Positions 33,901-46,549 of a stretch of DNA of 64,000 nt are shown here, one piece after another (position 1 is the first letter of the stretch; the number at the start of each line of letters is the position of its first letter). The position numbers and the translations under genes are program-made. The notes under the pieces are model-generated. The model searched no databases. It was not told the origin of the DNA and saw only the letters and a program-made list of their open reading frames with translations. The DNA lies in contig CM026431.1 in the NCBI GenBank assembly GCA_014871385.1, positions 4,997,089 to 5,061,088 of the forward strand. Reading direction: 5' to 3'. Source of the stretch: Ceratodon purpureus (Eukaryota > Streptophyta > Bryopsida > Pseudoditrichales > Ditrichaceae).

Positions 33901-34513
33901 TTTGAAAAGAAAAAAAGCTAAAGTTTCAGTTGGTGTATTGTGGGGTTCAAAATGACATTGCACTTACATTTTGACTTCCACACGCTCTTTTTGAGATGGC
34001 GCACAAGAAAAACCACAAATTTGTGTTGAAAGGGGAAGGTAAATTCCTGAGCTTTCTTTGCTCAATCCAATCACGAAACAAGAGTACTGAAAGTGTAAAA
34101 TGTGGACGGCTCTAGGAATTTACAACAGTTCTTGGCTTCAACAAAATTATGCAATGATGGTGAAGGGCCCTTCAAGTGTTCACTCTCGGTGGCAGTGGTT
34201 TGTTTGTGGCTTGTGAACTGTCTATCTGAATAGCAGCCATTGGCTTCAGCTATTGCAGTCCCACATTCAACCCATAAAGCTGAATCCGATCTCAGTACTG
34301 CATTTCATAACGTGGCATTGCATGCTTTGAGGGGGGAAATGTTACTACCGCTTACTGAGCTGTTGCCATTTGCTTCCAAGAATTCAAACCCTGTGTCAAA
34401 CTTTTTTCTGAATTCTGAAAAGTAAATAAATCTAATATTACTTTTGATCGTAGATTCGTATGTCATTAGTCCATTTACTGTACTACACTACTTCCTTTTT
34501 TGGTAGATTTCTA
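30980..34513. other. intergenic region upstream of polyphenol oxidase
   Basis: 3.5 kb with no recognisable gene. 30980-31300 is the likely leader and promoter of the PPO gene. An 81-codon frame at 32409-32654 (-) starts at an ATG (MLARGGKAGSLYGMPHAHV) but has no known similarity and stands alone. CAATTTGT is repeated in tandem near 32140-32160. From 33900 the sequence grows AT-rich. Confidence 0.45.
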
Positions 34514-34657
34514 CTCAGTAGTGGAAACCATGCCCGGAATGATCAGAACTAGTGACCAAGGTGGCATGACCACTTTGACTTGATTTTAAATTTAGTCAAA
34601 ATGGTCATGTTTTTTGTCACCAATTCTGGCCATTCCGAGCATGGTTTCTACTAGTGA
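34514..34657. mobile_element. foldback (inverted-repeat) element
   Basis: Two arms of about 65 bases, 34514-34580 and 34590-34657, are inverted copies of each other with a few mismatches: GTGGAAACCATGCCCGGAAT on the left and ATTCCGAGCATGGTTTCTAC on the right. Such a compact palindrome fits a foldback MITE. If transcribed it would make a long hairpin. Confidence 0.8.
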
Positions 34658-34999
34658 CTTTTGATTCTCAAAGGTACCTTTATAGATTACTAGAACTCTA
34701 GTTTATAGACCTTTGAAGATTCAAAACAAATTTAATACAACTCCAAAAATATTGAAATTTCTTTTTTCCGTATTTTTTATAATCACCAAACCTTTATTTA
34801 CTTTTTTCATACAGATTGATCATTGTGCCATTTAACTTGTAGAAAGGCTCTCAAAGTGACAATTTTTAGTGTTAGTAGTGTTGTTCCTTAAATGTATACT
34901 TAGAAGAGATAGAAGAAATGTGTCTGAATGGAGGCACCATTTGTAGATTACTAGAACTTTAGTTTATAATTTGAGCATAATATGGAGATTTGGAGATAC

Positions 35000-36378
35000 G
35001 GAAGAAGCACAATAAAGTGGACCAAAAAAGTGCTTGGCTATTTGCTAGTTTCAACCTTTTTGCAAAAATTGCACAAAAGTGTTGGAAGAATAGAAGGATG
35101 AAAAACAAGGGAAAATGATGGATGACCAATGGAAGAATAAAAAAAAGAATGGATACTAAGATGTAATTGAAGTCAATTTTTTTGGTTAACCCCTAACTGC
35201 CCAAACATGCCATTTTGGCCTGATGTACAAATTCCATTCACATTTTCTCATCTATCATGCACTTTTGTTGTGTGATTTTTTTATTGAATTTTCTATGGGA
35301 AATTAGCTTCTTGTGTGTATCATCCGATCAAAAAATAAACAATTTTTGAAGAAATTATGCTTCATTTTGTGTTGCAGTGTTTCATCCAAAATTTTGAAGA
35401 TTTTAGTCCAAAAGTGTTCTTGAAAAATAAACTCATAAAATCAAGCATCCGAAAAATCTCCAAAAACTACTACACCTAAAGTACTACATTACAACCCATC
35501 ACAACAAATTTCATCCACTTATTGTCAATATCTTATTCATAATTGAATTACAAAATAATTTTTTATTTTATGTTTCAAAATTTATCAAAAAAGATTAATC
35601 AAAGGAGTCATAGATCTAATAGTATAGATAGAATCTTAAATTCAAGATGTATAACTTTTATTTATATATGAAGTTCTAAATATTTATATTAATTGCATTT
35701 TATAATGCATCTTTACAAAACTGCCTAAACTGGACATGGGTGAGGACGTTTAGGGGTTAATATGGATTCTCAACTTGTTTTTCTACAACTTGGAAAAGTT
35801 TTGTGCAAAGTAGACACTTTAAAGTTATTGTTTGAAGGCTTTCAATCTAAGCAAAGTGAATGCAGTCATTTGAAAAAGTGACTATAAAAGAATTATAAAC
35901 TATCAAAAAATCAATTTTGATGAAGTGGTGCCCTCTGTATGTTTAAGAGGTATTCTAAAATAGCCAATTCATATGCTCATTAATTGGTTTAGGATTCCGA
36001 AAGTACCGCAAGGATATTTTTTAAGAAGGTCACTTACGCAGTACTTTTATTGCGTTTTTTTTCACCGAACATTGTTTTATAAATTGAAAAAAATATCCTC
36101 TAAAGACAATAGAGGGCACCAAATGAAGAAATTAAGACTTTGAAAAAGTTCATTTTCATGATTTAGAACTAGTGGTCAAATTTAGTTTCAATTGAAGATG
36201 TTCTTTTTATGAAGATGCGTGTAAGCCACCTTATGACACCCTAGATAGTGACTAAAATGCTCAAAAACTACACCAAAATGCTCAAAATCAGCTTTGAGCC
36301 TTAAAAAACAGCACACTTCATATTCACTTCTTAAGTTCTTAGTGATCACATGTTGTCCACTTTATTGTGCTCTTCTCC
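35000..36378 (+). mobile_element. TIR element family A, copy 4, carrying a nested insertion
   Basis: Starts GAAGAAGCACAATAAAG (35000) and ends TTTATTGTGCTCTTCTCC (36378), inverted relative to each other. Flanks GATAC and GATAG match at four of five bases, consistent with a 5-bp target duplication. The body matches copy 3 but is interrupted at 35186-35760 by an unrelated element. No transposase frame. Confidence 0.8.
35186..35760. mobile_element. TTAA-flanked non-autonomous DNA element (copy 1)
   Basis: Inserted into TIR copy 4. It starts TTAACCCCTAACTGCCC and ends ACGTTTAGGGGTTAA, so TTAACCCCTAA is inverted at the two ends and TTAA flanks both sides. The uninterrupted relative at about 16296 reads TTTTGCTAATATGG, where this copy has TTTGG-TTAA ... 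TTAA-TATGG, which is an empty-site comparison supporting a TTAA target duplication. Terminal CCC next to a TTAA target is the piggyBac pattern; a Harbinger-type TWA target is the alternative. No coding sequence. Confidence 0.7.
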
Positions 36379-39300
36379 GATAGACTTTAAAGTTTAGTAC
36401 ATATGATGCATCAATTTGAGGAATTAGTAGCCACTATTTATAGAGTTCATTTTGGCATTAAAGTGAAACATTGTAAGATTACTTTAAATGAGAGAGGATT
36501 CTTTCAAATCTAAGCTACACACAAACCTTAGAATATAGAAAGAAATGAATTGTAATAAGTTCATCTTTGAATGTCATTTAAAATTTATTTCAAACTTAAA
36601 TAATTCAAAGATTTTAATCTCAATAGTTTGGCTTGCATAAAATGAAGGGAAATAAAATTTACCAATGCCTAACTATGTCAAGTTAGCGCCTTTTGACAAG
36701 GCAAATATTCTACACAAATTTGTTATCGCAGCTAATCTACATCAGATATTGCCTATTACAAACTATTTAAAGATATTACATGTAATTGTTAACAATGATA
36801 AGGATTCATCACTTCCATCATTCACTTCAAACAATAATACTCAATTTTTAGCATATGTGTTTGTTGTTCATCAAATACCTAGGCTGTAGTTTCTTCTTTG
36901 TAAAAATTTCATATTTTTTTCACTTTTCTTCTTAAATAATTGGCAGACAACCAATCTTCTACTCTGGACTTTTAGAACAAATCAAATAAATGACAATATA
37001 TGACACGAGTTTCAAATAAGTGACATCAGACTCGTGTCACTTATTGCACTTTAGAATGTTGACGGATCGTCGTTTCATTTCAAATACTGAGTTAATGGTC
37101 CACAACAACTTGTCAAAAAATGCATTGTGCTCTAAATCAATCATGGCATTCTTCGCCATATCGATGAAACCATTCCTACCTTCGCTTGGAATCCGCATTG
37201 GAATATTGTGCAACATCCATGCATCAAAAAACTATTTGAGACGCTAAGTCTCTTGAATTTCCATGTAGAATTACGGTCAAAAATGCCCTTGAAAAAATTA
37301 AAACCTCTTCTTGCACACATACTTCAAAAGCAGTGTCATAGAGAGGCTCTCATTTCTTTAGGATAAAGCTGCCTTGTTTATACAATGAAGTTTCTTTGGA
37401 GTTTCAAAAGGCTTGACATGCTTTACTTAGAGATATAATTATATAATATTTGCAAAATAAACCAAGTGTTTTTGCTGATGTAGATCAAAGATCTTTAAGA
37501 AGAATACTAAATTGTATATATTTTACATCTCGTGGCTATTTTGTGGTCATCTACAATTCCCAATTGATGAGAGTGTTATTTCTAATGTTGCCATAGATAT
37601 CCTTTTGGTGGTATACCCTTCACACAAATTTGGTTATGTTTTGGAGTATATGGCGCAAGTTCAGAGGCATGAGTAGGTGCAATGGCCCATTAAGATTGTC
37701 AAATGGCTTCAATGTACACATCTAGATTTGACAAAAGCCTGCTAGTGATTTTCAACCATCTAGATTGAGTCTTGATTTAGATATCACACATTGTAACCAT
37801 TATTGCCCTACTCGGTTGCTCGCTAAGAGCAACCGCACATATCACAATGCTTATGTGATTATAGTAGTAGTACCTCAAATAGTTGTACTAATTGTAGTAG
37901 TATAAGCATCAATAAACAAATGTCATTAGTGAACAACTGATTTGGTATGATACACTTAAATATTTGAGTCAATATTTTACACCTCCTAATACAAGGAAAA
38001 ACGATTTTGTTCTAAAAAAATTTCAACAAAATTCTGATGATGCTATTTAATAATTAAAAACTCTTAATTTGGAGTAATTTTAACACAAATCTTCTTGATT
38101 GATGCTACTTGTTGATTAGGACCTCTTGATTTAAAACTATTTTAACACAAATATCTTTATTAAAGCATTGATTTAATGTCATAATAGTAATAAAAATGAT
38201 ATCCATTATTAATTCCACTCCTCACATCCCGGGCCTAATCATCTTCGCACCAAAGACAGAAGGCAACTTAACCTAGCCTAAACTAAGGACATAGCCATCT
38301 ACCTACACTAGGCTAAACCAAAGGCAAAGGTCAAAAGGAATCGATCCATAAACCTCTGGACTCCCAAGTGAAGGCTTTCTCCGCTAAGCCTCCACTCCTC
38401 ACATGGCATGTGACAAGCATATAAAAGTTATTCTTGTGAATTATAGTAATTACAGTAATCACAATAATTATAGTAACTATAGTAATTAAGCCTTTATTGT
38501 TGTTAATTATAGTAATTACAATGATAATTATATTTTTTAATTAATAAATACAGTAATTAGAGTAATTATTACAATAATAAGTTCTTGTATGTTAATACCT
38601 GTAATTAAAATTGCATTAATTACACTGATAAAAACTAAAATTGCAGTATTTAAAATTATTTTTTTAAAATCAAAAAATAAATGATCTTCCATTATTGAAA
38701 TCAACAGATACATGTTCACTCTATTTATTTGAGTGCCACAACTAGCAAAATATAATTGAACTTGTATTGATTTGAACTACAATTTTTTGTAGTGTCAAAT
38801 TCCATTTCTTTTGTGTTCTGCAATCAATTTTCTTTTTATTTCATTGTTTAGTTTACAAGATTTTTGCGAGCAAATTTTTGACTTTTTATGTTTATAATTA
38901 GTTAAATATGGATTTAAAAGTAGCAGCACTAAAAACTATGTAGTTCTAGTTCATTCGAGCCTTTAGAGATTGTTAAGTTGATAATGATATCCTTATGTTT
39001 TAGAAAAAATCCATTATTTGACACTTACTACATAAAACAAGGACATTGAATTATAATAATGCTGAAATAAAGATGTAGTATGGCAAAAGTTTAGATACTA
39101 AAAGTGTTTTATTTATACTATAAGAGAGACATAGGGTAGAAGGCAGGTCTTTGCATGTAAATCATAACTTTGGTGGCATTTTTGCGGCAACTCTTTTTTA
39201 AATGAAGATAAATGCTTGCTCATGACGCACATATATGGCGTTTGTGCAGCCAGAGATAGCTTACTAAGCTTTGCAGCTAGGTAAAATTCAATGTTAAAAT

Positions 39301-41616
39301 CTCATTGATCAACTATTGTTTACAGTAAAAGAAAAGACGACAGGATGGAAATGAAACGAGGTATTTGAAAGCCAACCAACAACTTTGAAGCCAACAAGAA
39401 TTAACGAGCAACTTTAAAGCCAACATCATATCATAATATGATCTTGAAATGTCAATCTTACCAAACTCCTCTACTTTGCTTCTCTCATCATTAGCACTGT
39501 ATGTTGTTCATACATGGTATGTGTTGTAATCTTTATGGACAACTTTATGAACGTAACTTTATTGCACTTGATACTAGATGGCAGATGCTCATATTTATTC
39601 TAACCTTAAACCACAACATATTAAATTGTATACCTCATTGACAATCACTTCTTGCAAATTTGGTAAAGTTTAGAAATTCAAACATTAATGCTCCAAGAAC
39701 ATGCCTACAAAATAGGCGATGTCGCCCAACCACCTTTTAAAGATCAAATACGAGATATATAGAATTTAGTGATAGTGAGCCTCCTCAAACCAATTGGCAA
39801 AGATTCATCGTAGGCACTCAATCACGAGCTAAGTCAATTGTATATAAGCATTCGTAAAATTTGCAAAGAATATTAATCCAATCTAAACTAAGGCAAGACA
39901 AGCCATGATTGACCTTCTTCCTTTAACACAATTGAGATTAAAAATTACGGTCATGCTTCAAGACATGTTGACTACTTTTGTATCTAGAATTCTATGAAAA
40001 AGATGGATGTTTGTATTTTGAAAAAAATATGATCCAAAATTGTCAATACGTAATGCTCAAGGATTAGGGGTTCTCCAAATCTAAGGCTTGTCTGAATTAA
40101 ATGTGAACACTTTGTACCAAAATCTACAAGAAATGTACAATAGTATTAATATACACCACGCTGGATTTGGAAGTCCAATTAAAATAGTCCAATACAAGCG
40201 GGATAGACAAGAGTTATGATGGTCATAACTTGCTAGAACATGCGCTTAGAACTTGCGCTCATTAATCTCATATCAATGTGTGTGGTGAAGTACTATGACA
40301 ATGTTGCAATGTTGCTAGAGGCAATATAGTAACAAGTTTTTATTTATTGAAAAGTAAGTGCTTCACACATAATTATATTCAGTGTTATTGTAAAGATGGT
40401 GTCACCATGGCTATGCAATCCAAGGTCTTTAATGACTTAAACTCATTTACATTTGTTGGCTTGCTCATTTTATCAAATGCATTAAAGAATACAACAAATA
40501 TTACTTACTCATTGCCATCTCCTAATTTTTTATGACCATATTAATAGCCACCTTACTCTTAAGATATGTCCAAATTTAAAACTTCACCATAAATAATTCT
40601 AATAAAAATATTAAATCAATGTATTTTATAGGCTCTATTGCCTTAAGCATTAGATTTTTAAACCTTTCAAAAACGCATTACAATTTGAGAGAGAGGCTTG
40701 AATAGTGAATTTCATAGAAGGCTTCATGTAAGGTGGTATAGTTGCATGGATTCCAAAAAGCTCTTAGACCCAAAACAAAATATATTTGCAAATGTGAGGT
40801 GGTTTGGAGTTACTAAGATTTATCTACTAAATTCCAAAGACAAATTAAGAACAAGTTCATTGTTTGAAGATCTTAATGAAAGACTTTAGAATGAACCGAG
40901 GAAAAAGAGAGTTTCAAATGAATTATGAATGTTGAATTTAACTTGGAAAGAGCCAAAATACTAAATAGGTGTTGATGAGATTGTTGGAATTTTGAGCTTA
41001 GACAAAACTGAGTACCAAAGTAGAATTCTATCTACAAATCCCAACTGCTAACTACAGCAGTGAACAAAAAGAGAGGAAATTTGGTCATTTTGACCAACAA
41101 GACAACAAGATTTGATGGGAAAAAAATTCGTCTCAAGAAACAAGACTCTTAGAGGCATTGGAATTAAATAACTTTTGCAAGTGTTAGACATTTCTTATAA
41201 AGACATAGACAAAATCAGCCCTTCATTGACTAACATCAATCTTAAGTGCCAAAATCATTGATATATCATTGAAAAATCATTAAAAGTTTGATTAAAAGTC
41301 ATTGAAAAATTAAGAAATAAGTTTGTCTAAAAGAAAACAAAAGAAAAAACTAAAATTTGCTACACAAGAAGCGGCTTGAGCAAGGAAAAGGCTTAAAGAA
41401 CAACCTAGAATTTGTGCAATCAAAGAGAAGGACGCCAAAGATTGAAAAGCGGCTTTGGACTCACTTGCTTCTTAAGAAGACAATGGGCTCTTTTAATTAT
41501 TGGGGGTCCATCTCTAATAGATTCTTTAAGAATTTATGGCTCTCTATTGTGGAAGACCATCACATTGGATGTGCAAGTTTAATTAACAATTTACCATCAC
41601 TAAAAGGAAGGCTCAA
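36379..41616. other. AT-rich gene desert
   Basis: 5.2 kb of AT-rich sequence without a convincing coding region. Around 37000-37040 there is a short inverted repeat (ACACGAGT ... ACTCGTGT). At 38430-38600 the word AATTACAGTAATT and variants recur. Open frames at 36665-36889 and 37020-37247 resemble nothing I know and may be decayed mobile-element sequence. Confidence 0.55.
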
Positions 41617-42353
41617 GGGGAGAAGCACAATAAAGTGTACCAAAAAAGTGCTTAGCTCATTGCCAATTTCAGCCATTCTTGCAAATACTAGAAAAAGTGG
41701 CATCATCATTTACGAGATGTTGAAAAAAAGTTTGGATATGGAAAACAGACTTGGTTATAAAGACTGTGGGGAATTTCTGAACGGATCCGCGGCTTCTACG
41801 ATGTCGAACGAGAACCGCAAAGTGGGACAAAGTGAAAGCTGTCATTTGAAAAAGTGATAAGAAGATGGGGAATTTTGTTCAGAAATCACTTTCGATTTCG
41901 ACGACACCTCTGTTTCTTAATTGCGGTTGTAGAAATGACCATGACCAAGTTCAAATGAAAGTTTGGGCGGACAAAAAGTATTTCAAGGACGTTTTTAAAA
42001 CACTGTTTTCTGTGAAACTTTTTGTGAGGTTTTTTTCACCAAACATTGTTTTTTAAATTGGAAAAAACATCCTCTAAAGACAATAGAGGTGGCCAAGTGA
42101 AGAAATTAAGACTTTGGAAAAGTTCATTTTTATGATTTAGAACTAGCGGTCAAATTAAGTTTCAATTGAAGAGGTTTCTTTTATGGAGATGCCTCGAAGA
42201 TACCTTATGACACCTTAAATAGTAACTAAAATGCTCAAAAACTACACCAAAATGCTCAAAATCAGCTTTGAGCTTTGAAAAACAGCACACTTCATATTCA
42301 CTTCTTAGTGATCACACATTGCACTTTTTGGTACACTTTACTCTGCTTCCCCC
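41617..42353 (+). mobile_element. TIR element family A, copy 5 (best target duplication)
   Basis: Starts GGGGAGAAGCACAATAAAG and ends CTTTACTCTGCTTCCCCC. It is flanked on both sides by CTCAA (41612-41616 and 42354-42358), an exact 5-bp target site duplication. The left half belongs to a subfamily shared with copies 1 and 6. An open frame running into it from 41357 is not a gene. Confidence 0.85.
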
Positions 42354-42788
42354 CTCAAAAGTAATTATATTTGCTTGGACTAATATATTGAACGTCTTTT
42401 TGGCCCTAAAAGAAAATGTTCTTAGAAGTCACCTAAAGTGCCTTGAGAGGAAAAGCAAAAAAAAATAAAAAAGACGGATTGTTAAACAATTTGAAGGCAT
42501 GGTTTCCGCAAAAATTAAGAAAAGGCTATTCATATGCTCTAGCATCAATAAGGCTCTAAATAGGTCGTTGAAACTAGAGTGTAACAAAATGAACATGATT
42601 ACAATGCAAGCTTTGAATACAAAAACGATACAATCCACAAAGAAATTTTCTTAAAGCCAAGTGCATAAATTTGAGGTTTGCCAAATCAATCAATTACTAA
42701 TAAACCAATATAACCAACCTTTAAGTTACACATTAATTAAAAATAATAATGCCATTTTTTTTTTACTGATAGTAATCAAAGATCTTAT

Positions 42789-42861
42789 AATTGCATCAAT
42801 CAATATTTTTATTTCAAAGATCTTTGATTACAATTGCATCAATCAATATTTTTATTTCAAA
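42789..42861. repeat. 30-bp direct duplication around a palindrome
   Basis: AATTGCATCAATCAATATTT and ten more bases occur twice, separated by 13 bases that complete the palindrome TCAAAGATCTTTGA. Confidence 0.85.
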
Positions 42862-45800
42862 AGGGATAGTACATGCATCATTGATTGATACAAGTGCAAC
42901 ACTTTATGCTTATAGATTTTTTGTAAGAAATTCCAAGCCACTTTGAATTACAAAATTGCTAAAGTGAGTTTGTTGAGTTTTAAAGCAAAACCTTGGAAGA
43001 TGCATCTTCTCAAAAATTACCCTTTACACATACATTTAATCAACAAATTCTAAGGTCCAAAATGTCAGTTCTTTCAATTTAATACATTGATGAAATTATG
43101 GAAGACAATGATACTTTATCATACATTTCATAAAGTAGTAGAATGATAATTCAAGGTAGCTTTCATTTGTAAAATCCATTCTTCTAGATTGTATTTATAC
43201 TAGTTCCTCGGACCTCAATGTGGGCCTTATGTGGCCCACTTTATACTTGGGACCAGAATAAAGGTTGCCCTGAACTTCTTTAATTTCAACCAATATGAAC
43301 CTTATCAATTCATTCAAATCGGGCTGAAGGCTTTATACAGTATACTAGGGACAGGCTGCAACTTCAATTTATCCTATGATCAACTGAAACTTGCCAAAGT
43401 AACTCTTCAAATTTTTCAAGTCCCAGTTTAAATGGCATTAAGAACTTGAGAGGGAAATTTTGACAAAGGTAATACCATAGCAGGTCGACCCAAAAATATT
43501 TCTAATAACAGAAAACCTAAAAATTAGAAAATCATGAAATATTAAAATATTAAAAAATATATAAAGATTTATTTTTGATTATATTTTGTTGTTTTTAACC
43601 TATTTGAGAGCATTTTTAGTGATTTTTTGGTTTTAAAAAAAACCAAGAAATTCAATCTTTAATAGGCGTTCAACCTTATTTTTTTCCCAAAAAAAAAAAA
43701 TGTTCGTGCACTAGGTGGCGAACCTGCTTTGTGTTACGGTATGCGGCGCACTCGTGGACTCTTGAGCAGACTAAGCATGCCTGACTTCATGAATTGTATA
43801 CAAACATCGATCAATCTCGATCAAGCTCACATATCACGATGACGAAACTGGTGACACGGTAGTCAAGCAGTAGCATGCTCAGGTAGGATTTGGCAACCTG
43901 GTGGAGCTGTGGTGCTAAGTTTGCAGCGGAAGACGATCCAATCTCAAGTATTCAAAGTAAAGAAACATTCCGCTCTAAAGAATTCTACATGACTACGTCT
44001 ATCAGGGTAGACGTCATGTATTGAGCCAGATCTAGAGGAAGTCTGTTATTTGTTGAAAAGAAACTCCTTTCTGACTTCAGAAAACCAACACCGTCACAAC
44101 AACTGCTTGCATTCAACAAGCAGCTTAGAAATCAAGTAGTGTTGAAAATCTTTTCGCCACCAGACAGGTTGGAATTGAACACGGATCTAGTAGTTGATTC
44201 AACAATTGAGACGTGTATTGGATCATAAACTACAGTTCCAAAACAGGGATCTAAATACGGTAATTGATGCATTGATCGTAATTTATATAATTCCTTTTTA
44301 AGTCAGCATTAATTCCAAAAAAAGTAGTTTTGTATCGTGATTGTGTTACTACGTGAAGAAATTAAGTGAATTTTGAATTGAATTTTAATAATGATCATCT
44401 CAAGTGACCATGAAGTTATTCCCGAAATTAGTCATGGTGACAGCTTGGCCATAGCCAAGGAAGAGACTTGTGATTCAGATCACCACAAGTATGAAACCTG
44501 TTTTGAGAATTTTGAAGTTTTGTATTTAAAATAGCTCGTGAGCATTCAAATTACCACCAAAAAGGTTTGCAAGATTATAATACAATTTTGTGCCGACTTA
44601 GGTACCGACTTTTAAAAAAAACCACAATTTACTCGCACGCAGTTCGACTGCCGGAGAACTTGAAAGGCGAGTACTCCCCGGGCTATTCACGAGGGCGCTT
44701 AGCTGACCATACAACGAAGGTGAGATCAAAATGACGCAATGAAATATGAGTCAGTTTGATCACTAGTAATGGCCGCGACACAAAATTTCACCTTTATCTT
44801 CGTACTTCGTAACTTTGCATTTCATGCATATTGATGTTACGGGGTTCGGATATATGATCATAGTCTTCCTCCTACTGATACCTATTAAAATCATGTTATT
44901 GCTGCAGCAATCTCGAGGTCAGAGTTAAAGCCCGGAAGGAAACGGGGTTGCTGAGGGAAGAACTGTGGGCAGTCTGTTGATCGGTAGTGGACATCGGCGG
45001 ACCTTAAACTCTGCGATGATATGAACACATGAACGACTCTGTAAGTCTTTACAGACTCACAGCCTCAAGAAAAATCTTGCAGTCGGTAAGAAATAATATG
45101 TGTTGCCTTTGCCACGTTACTAGGTGGGAGCGAACAGACTCGACGCCTTGGGTTGTAGTCTTCGGAGAACTTCACCGACGACCTTGTGAAAATCGAGCAA
45201 AACTTCCTGAATATTTAAAATTCCTGATTTCAGGGGAACGGGTGCTTAAATTCTCCCTCAAAGAATGCTTCTACCTTATTTTTCCAAATATGAACGCCTT
45301 CATGAAGCTGCCGGTGTTAGTGTGATGAGGCACAAGTTAGTAGAAAATTGTTATCTCTGAGGAGGTCAACGAGATTCAAGTGAACAGCTCCGTTTGGTTA
45401 GCTTTGTTTACCCAGAGCTCTGAACAGCAACCCTGCTTACTTTTGAAATATTGAAGATTTATGATACATTACAGTCAAATCGATCACAACCACCGCCTCT
45501 ATCCGAGTTGTATTTGAACAGTGATGATTGGAACTTTCACTAATTAGATAAGTTGATGAGGAATGCGAAACGTGTACAATGCCACGGTTGCAGACACGGC
45601 TACAAGAAAATGAAATAATAATATAATGAGTCGCCCATAATTTTTTTAAATTATCAAAAATTAGGAACCCAAGTTGAACTTGAACGTCATATGAGAAAAT
45701 TCACATCAGGATCAAGGCCCTGATCAATATGGCCGCCAGATTACAATGGCCATAGACTGGCCCTAATTTTTGATAAATTTCAGCTTTAGAAAATGATATG

Positions 45801-46012
45801 CCCCATCTTGAAGTTGTGCTTCTCTTTCGTATCAAAGTCTAGCATTACAAATTTTGATAATTAAATAATTGACAGACATTTTTGTTGAAAACAACAACCG
45901 GGTAGTTAAGACATTGTGAAGGTCTGGCAAATGTGTGGAGACGCAATTTGATTGTCAAAATTTGGCGCAAAGTGGTATCATATTCAATAATTCTTGGTCA
46001 GCAATGGACCTG

Positions 46013-46019
46013 TATATAA
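46013..46019 (+). promoter_or_regulatory. candidate TATA box
   Basis: TATATAA about 165 bases upstream of the ATG at 46178, with a plausible start region CACCAAACTCACAACTTCATC about 30 bases downstream. This is a typical plant TATA layout, but the promoter is inferred only from the motif. Confidence 0.4.
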
Positions 46020-46177
46020 TCTGGACTGCATAGACACCAAACTCACAACTTCATCACTGTGCCGGCTTTTGTGTGTCTTGCTATTCTTGGCCATTAGGAA
46101 GTTCTCTCTTAAACACATAGTTTGATCAAGCCAGCTTGGTACCTTACAACAGCCCGTCCAGAATATCTGCCGTGAAC

Positions 46178-46549
46178 ATGGATCATTTGAAATTGTTGCA
46201 ACTGTTCCAGCTCCCGCTGGTCTCCAATTCAGATGCTACTGCGCCAGTTGGGGCTCATATCTTCCAGCTTCACGGAGGCAACTGTTCGTTTGGCAGTTGC
46301 ACGAGTCTACCAATCTCTCATCCGGATCCTACGCCAGATGACCATTATTGTTTTGATGTGAAGTGCCCCAAATGCAATCCGAAGACAGGGACTCTGCAAA
46401 CTCCAAGTGCTGCATACTTGTCTGTTCGGACATATTTCATGGAGATGTGCAACTCAGGTGCAGGATCCACTCTGCAGAAGTCCGGTACTTATTTCCTGGA
46501 GTCCGCAATTCTGGCACCAATCTCACACCCAGATAAAGATCATGTCTGA
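46178..46549 (+). CDS. candidate small Cys-containing protein, unknown
   Basis: 123 residues from the first ATG (MDHLKLLQLFQLPLV); the frame is open 14 codons further up from a TTG. It contains Cys at 36, 41, 58, 63, 66 and 91, including a CPKC pair, and the motif PISHPD occurs twice (about 45-50 and 114-119), hinting at an internal duplication. There is no clear signal peptide or membrane span. A TATA box sits upstream at a sensible distance. I recognise no family. The gene is isolated in an AT-rich area and could be part of a larger spliced gene or a relic. Confidence 0.4.
   Translation: MDHLKLLQLFQLPLVSNSDATAPVGAHIFQLHGGNCSFGSCTSLPISHPDPTPDDHYCFDVKCPKCNPKTGTLQTPSAAYLSVRTYFMEMCNSGAGSTLQKSGTYFLESAILAPISHPDKDHV

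Larger units (their letters stand above)
42354..46177. other. AT-rich intergenic region
   Basis: Contains a 30-bp duplication (42789-42818 and 42832-42861) either side of the palindrome TCAAAGATCTTTGA. From 43690 to 45400 the GC content rises, but frames such as 45029-45325 (+) have no recognisable similarity. Near the right end, TATATAA at 46013-46019 could serve the small gene at 46178. Confidence 0.45.

Noticed and set aside
36379-41616. Possible LTR retroelement or capsid-bearing element in the AT-rich desert
   Set aside because: No long direct repeats, primer-binding site or recognisable protein segments were seen.
41357-41857. 166-codon plus-strand frame
   Set aside because: Its second half runs through the terminal repeat and body of TIR copy 5, and the first half has no family similarity.
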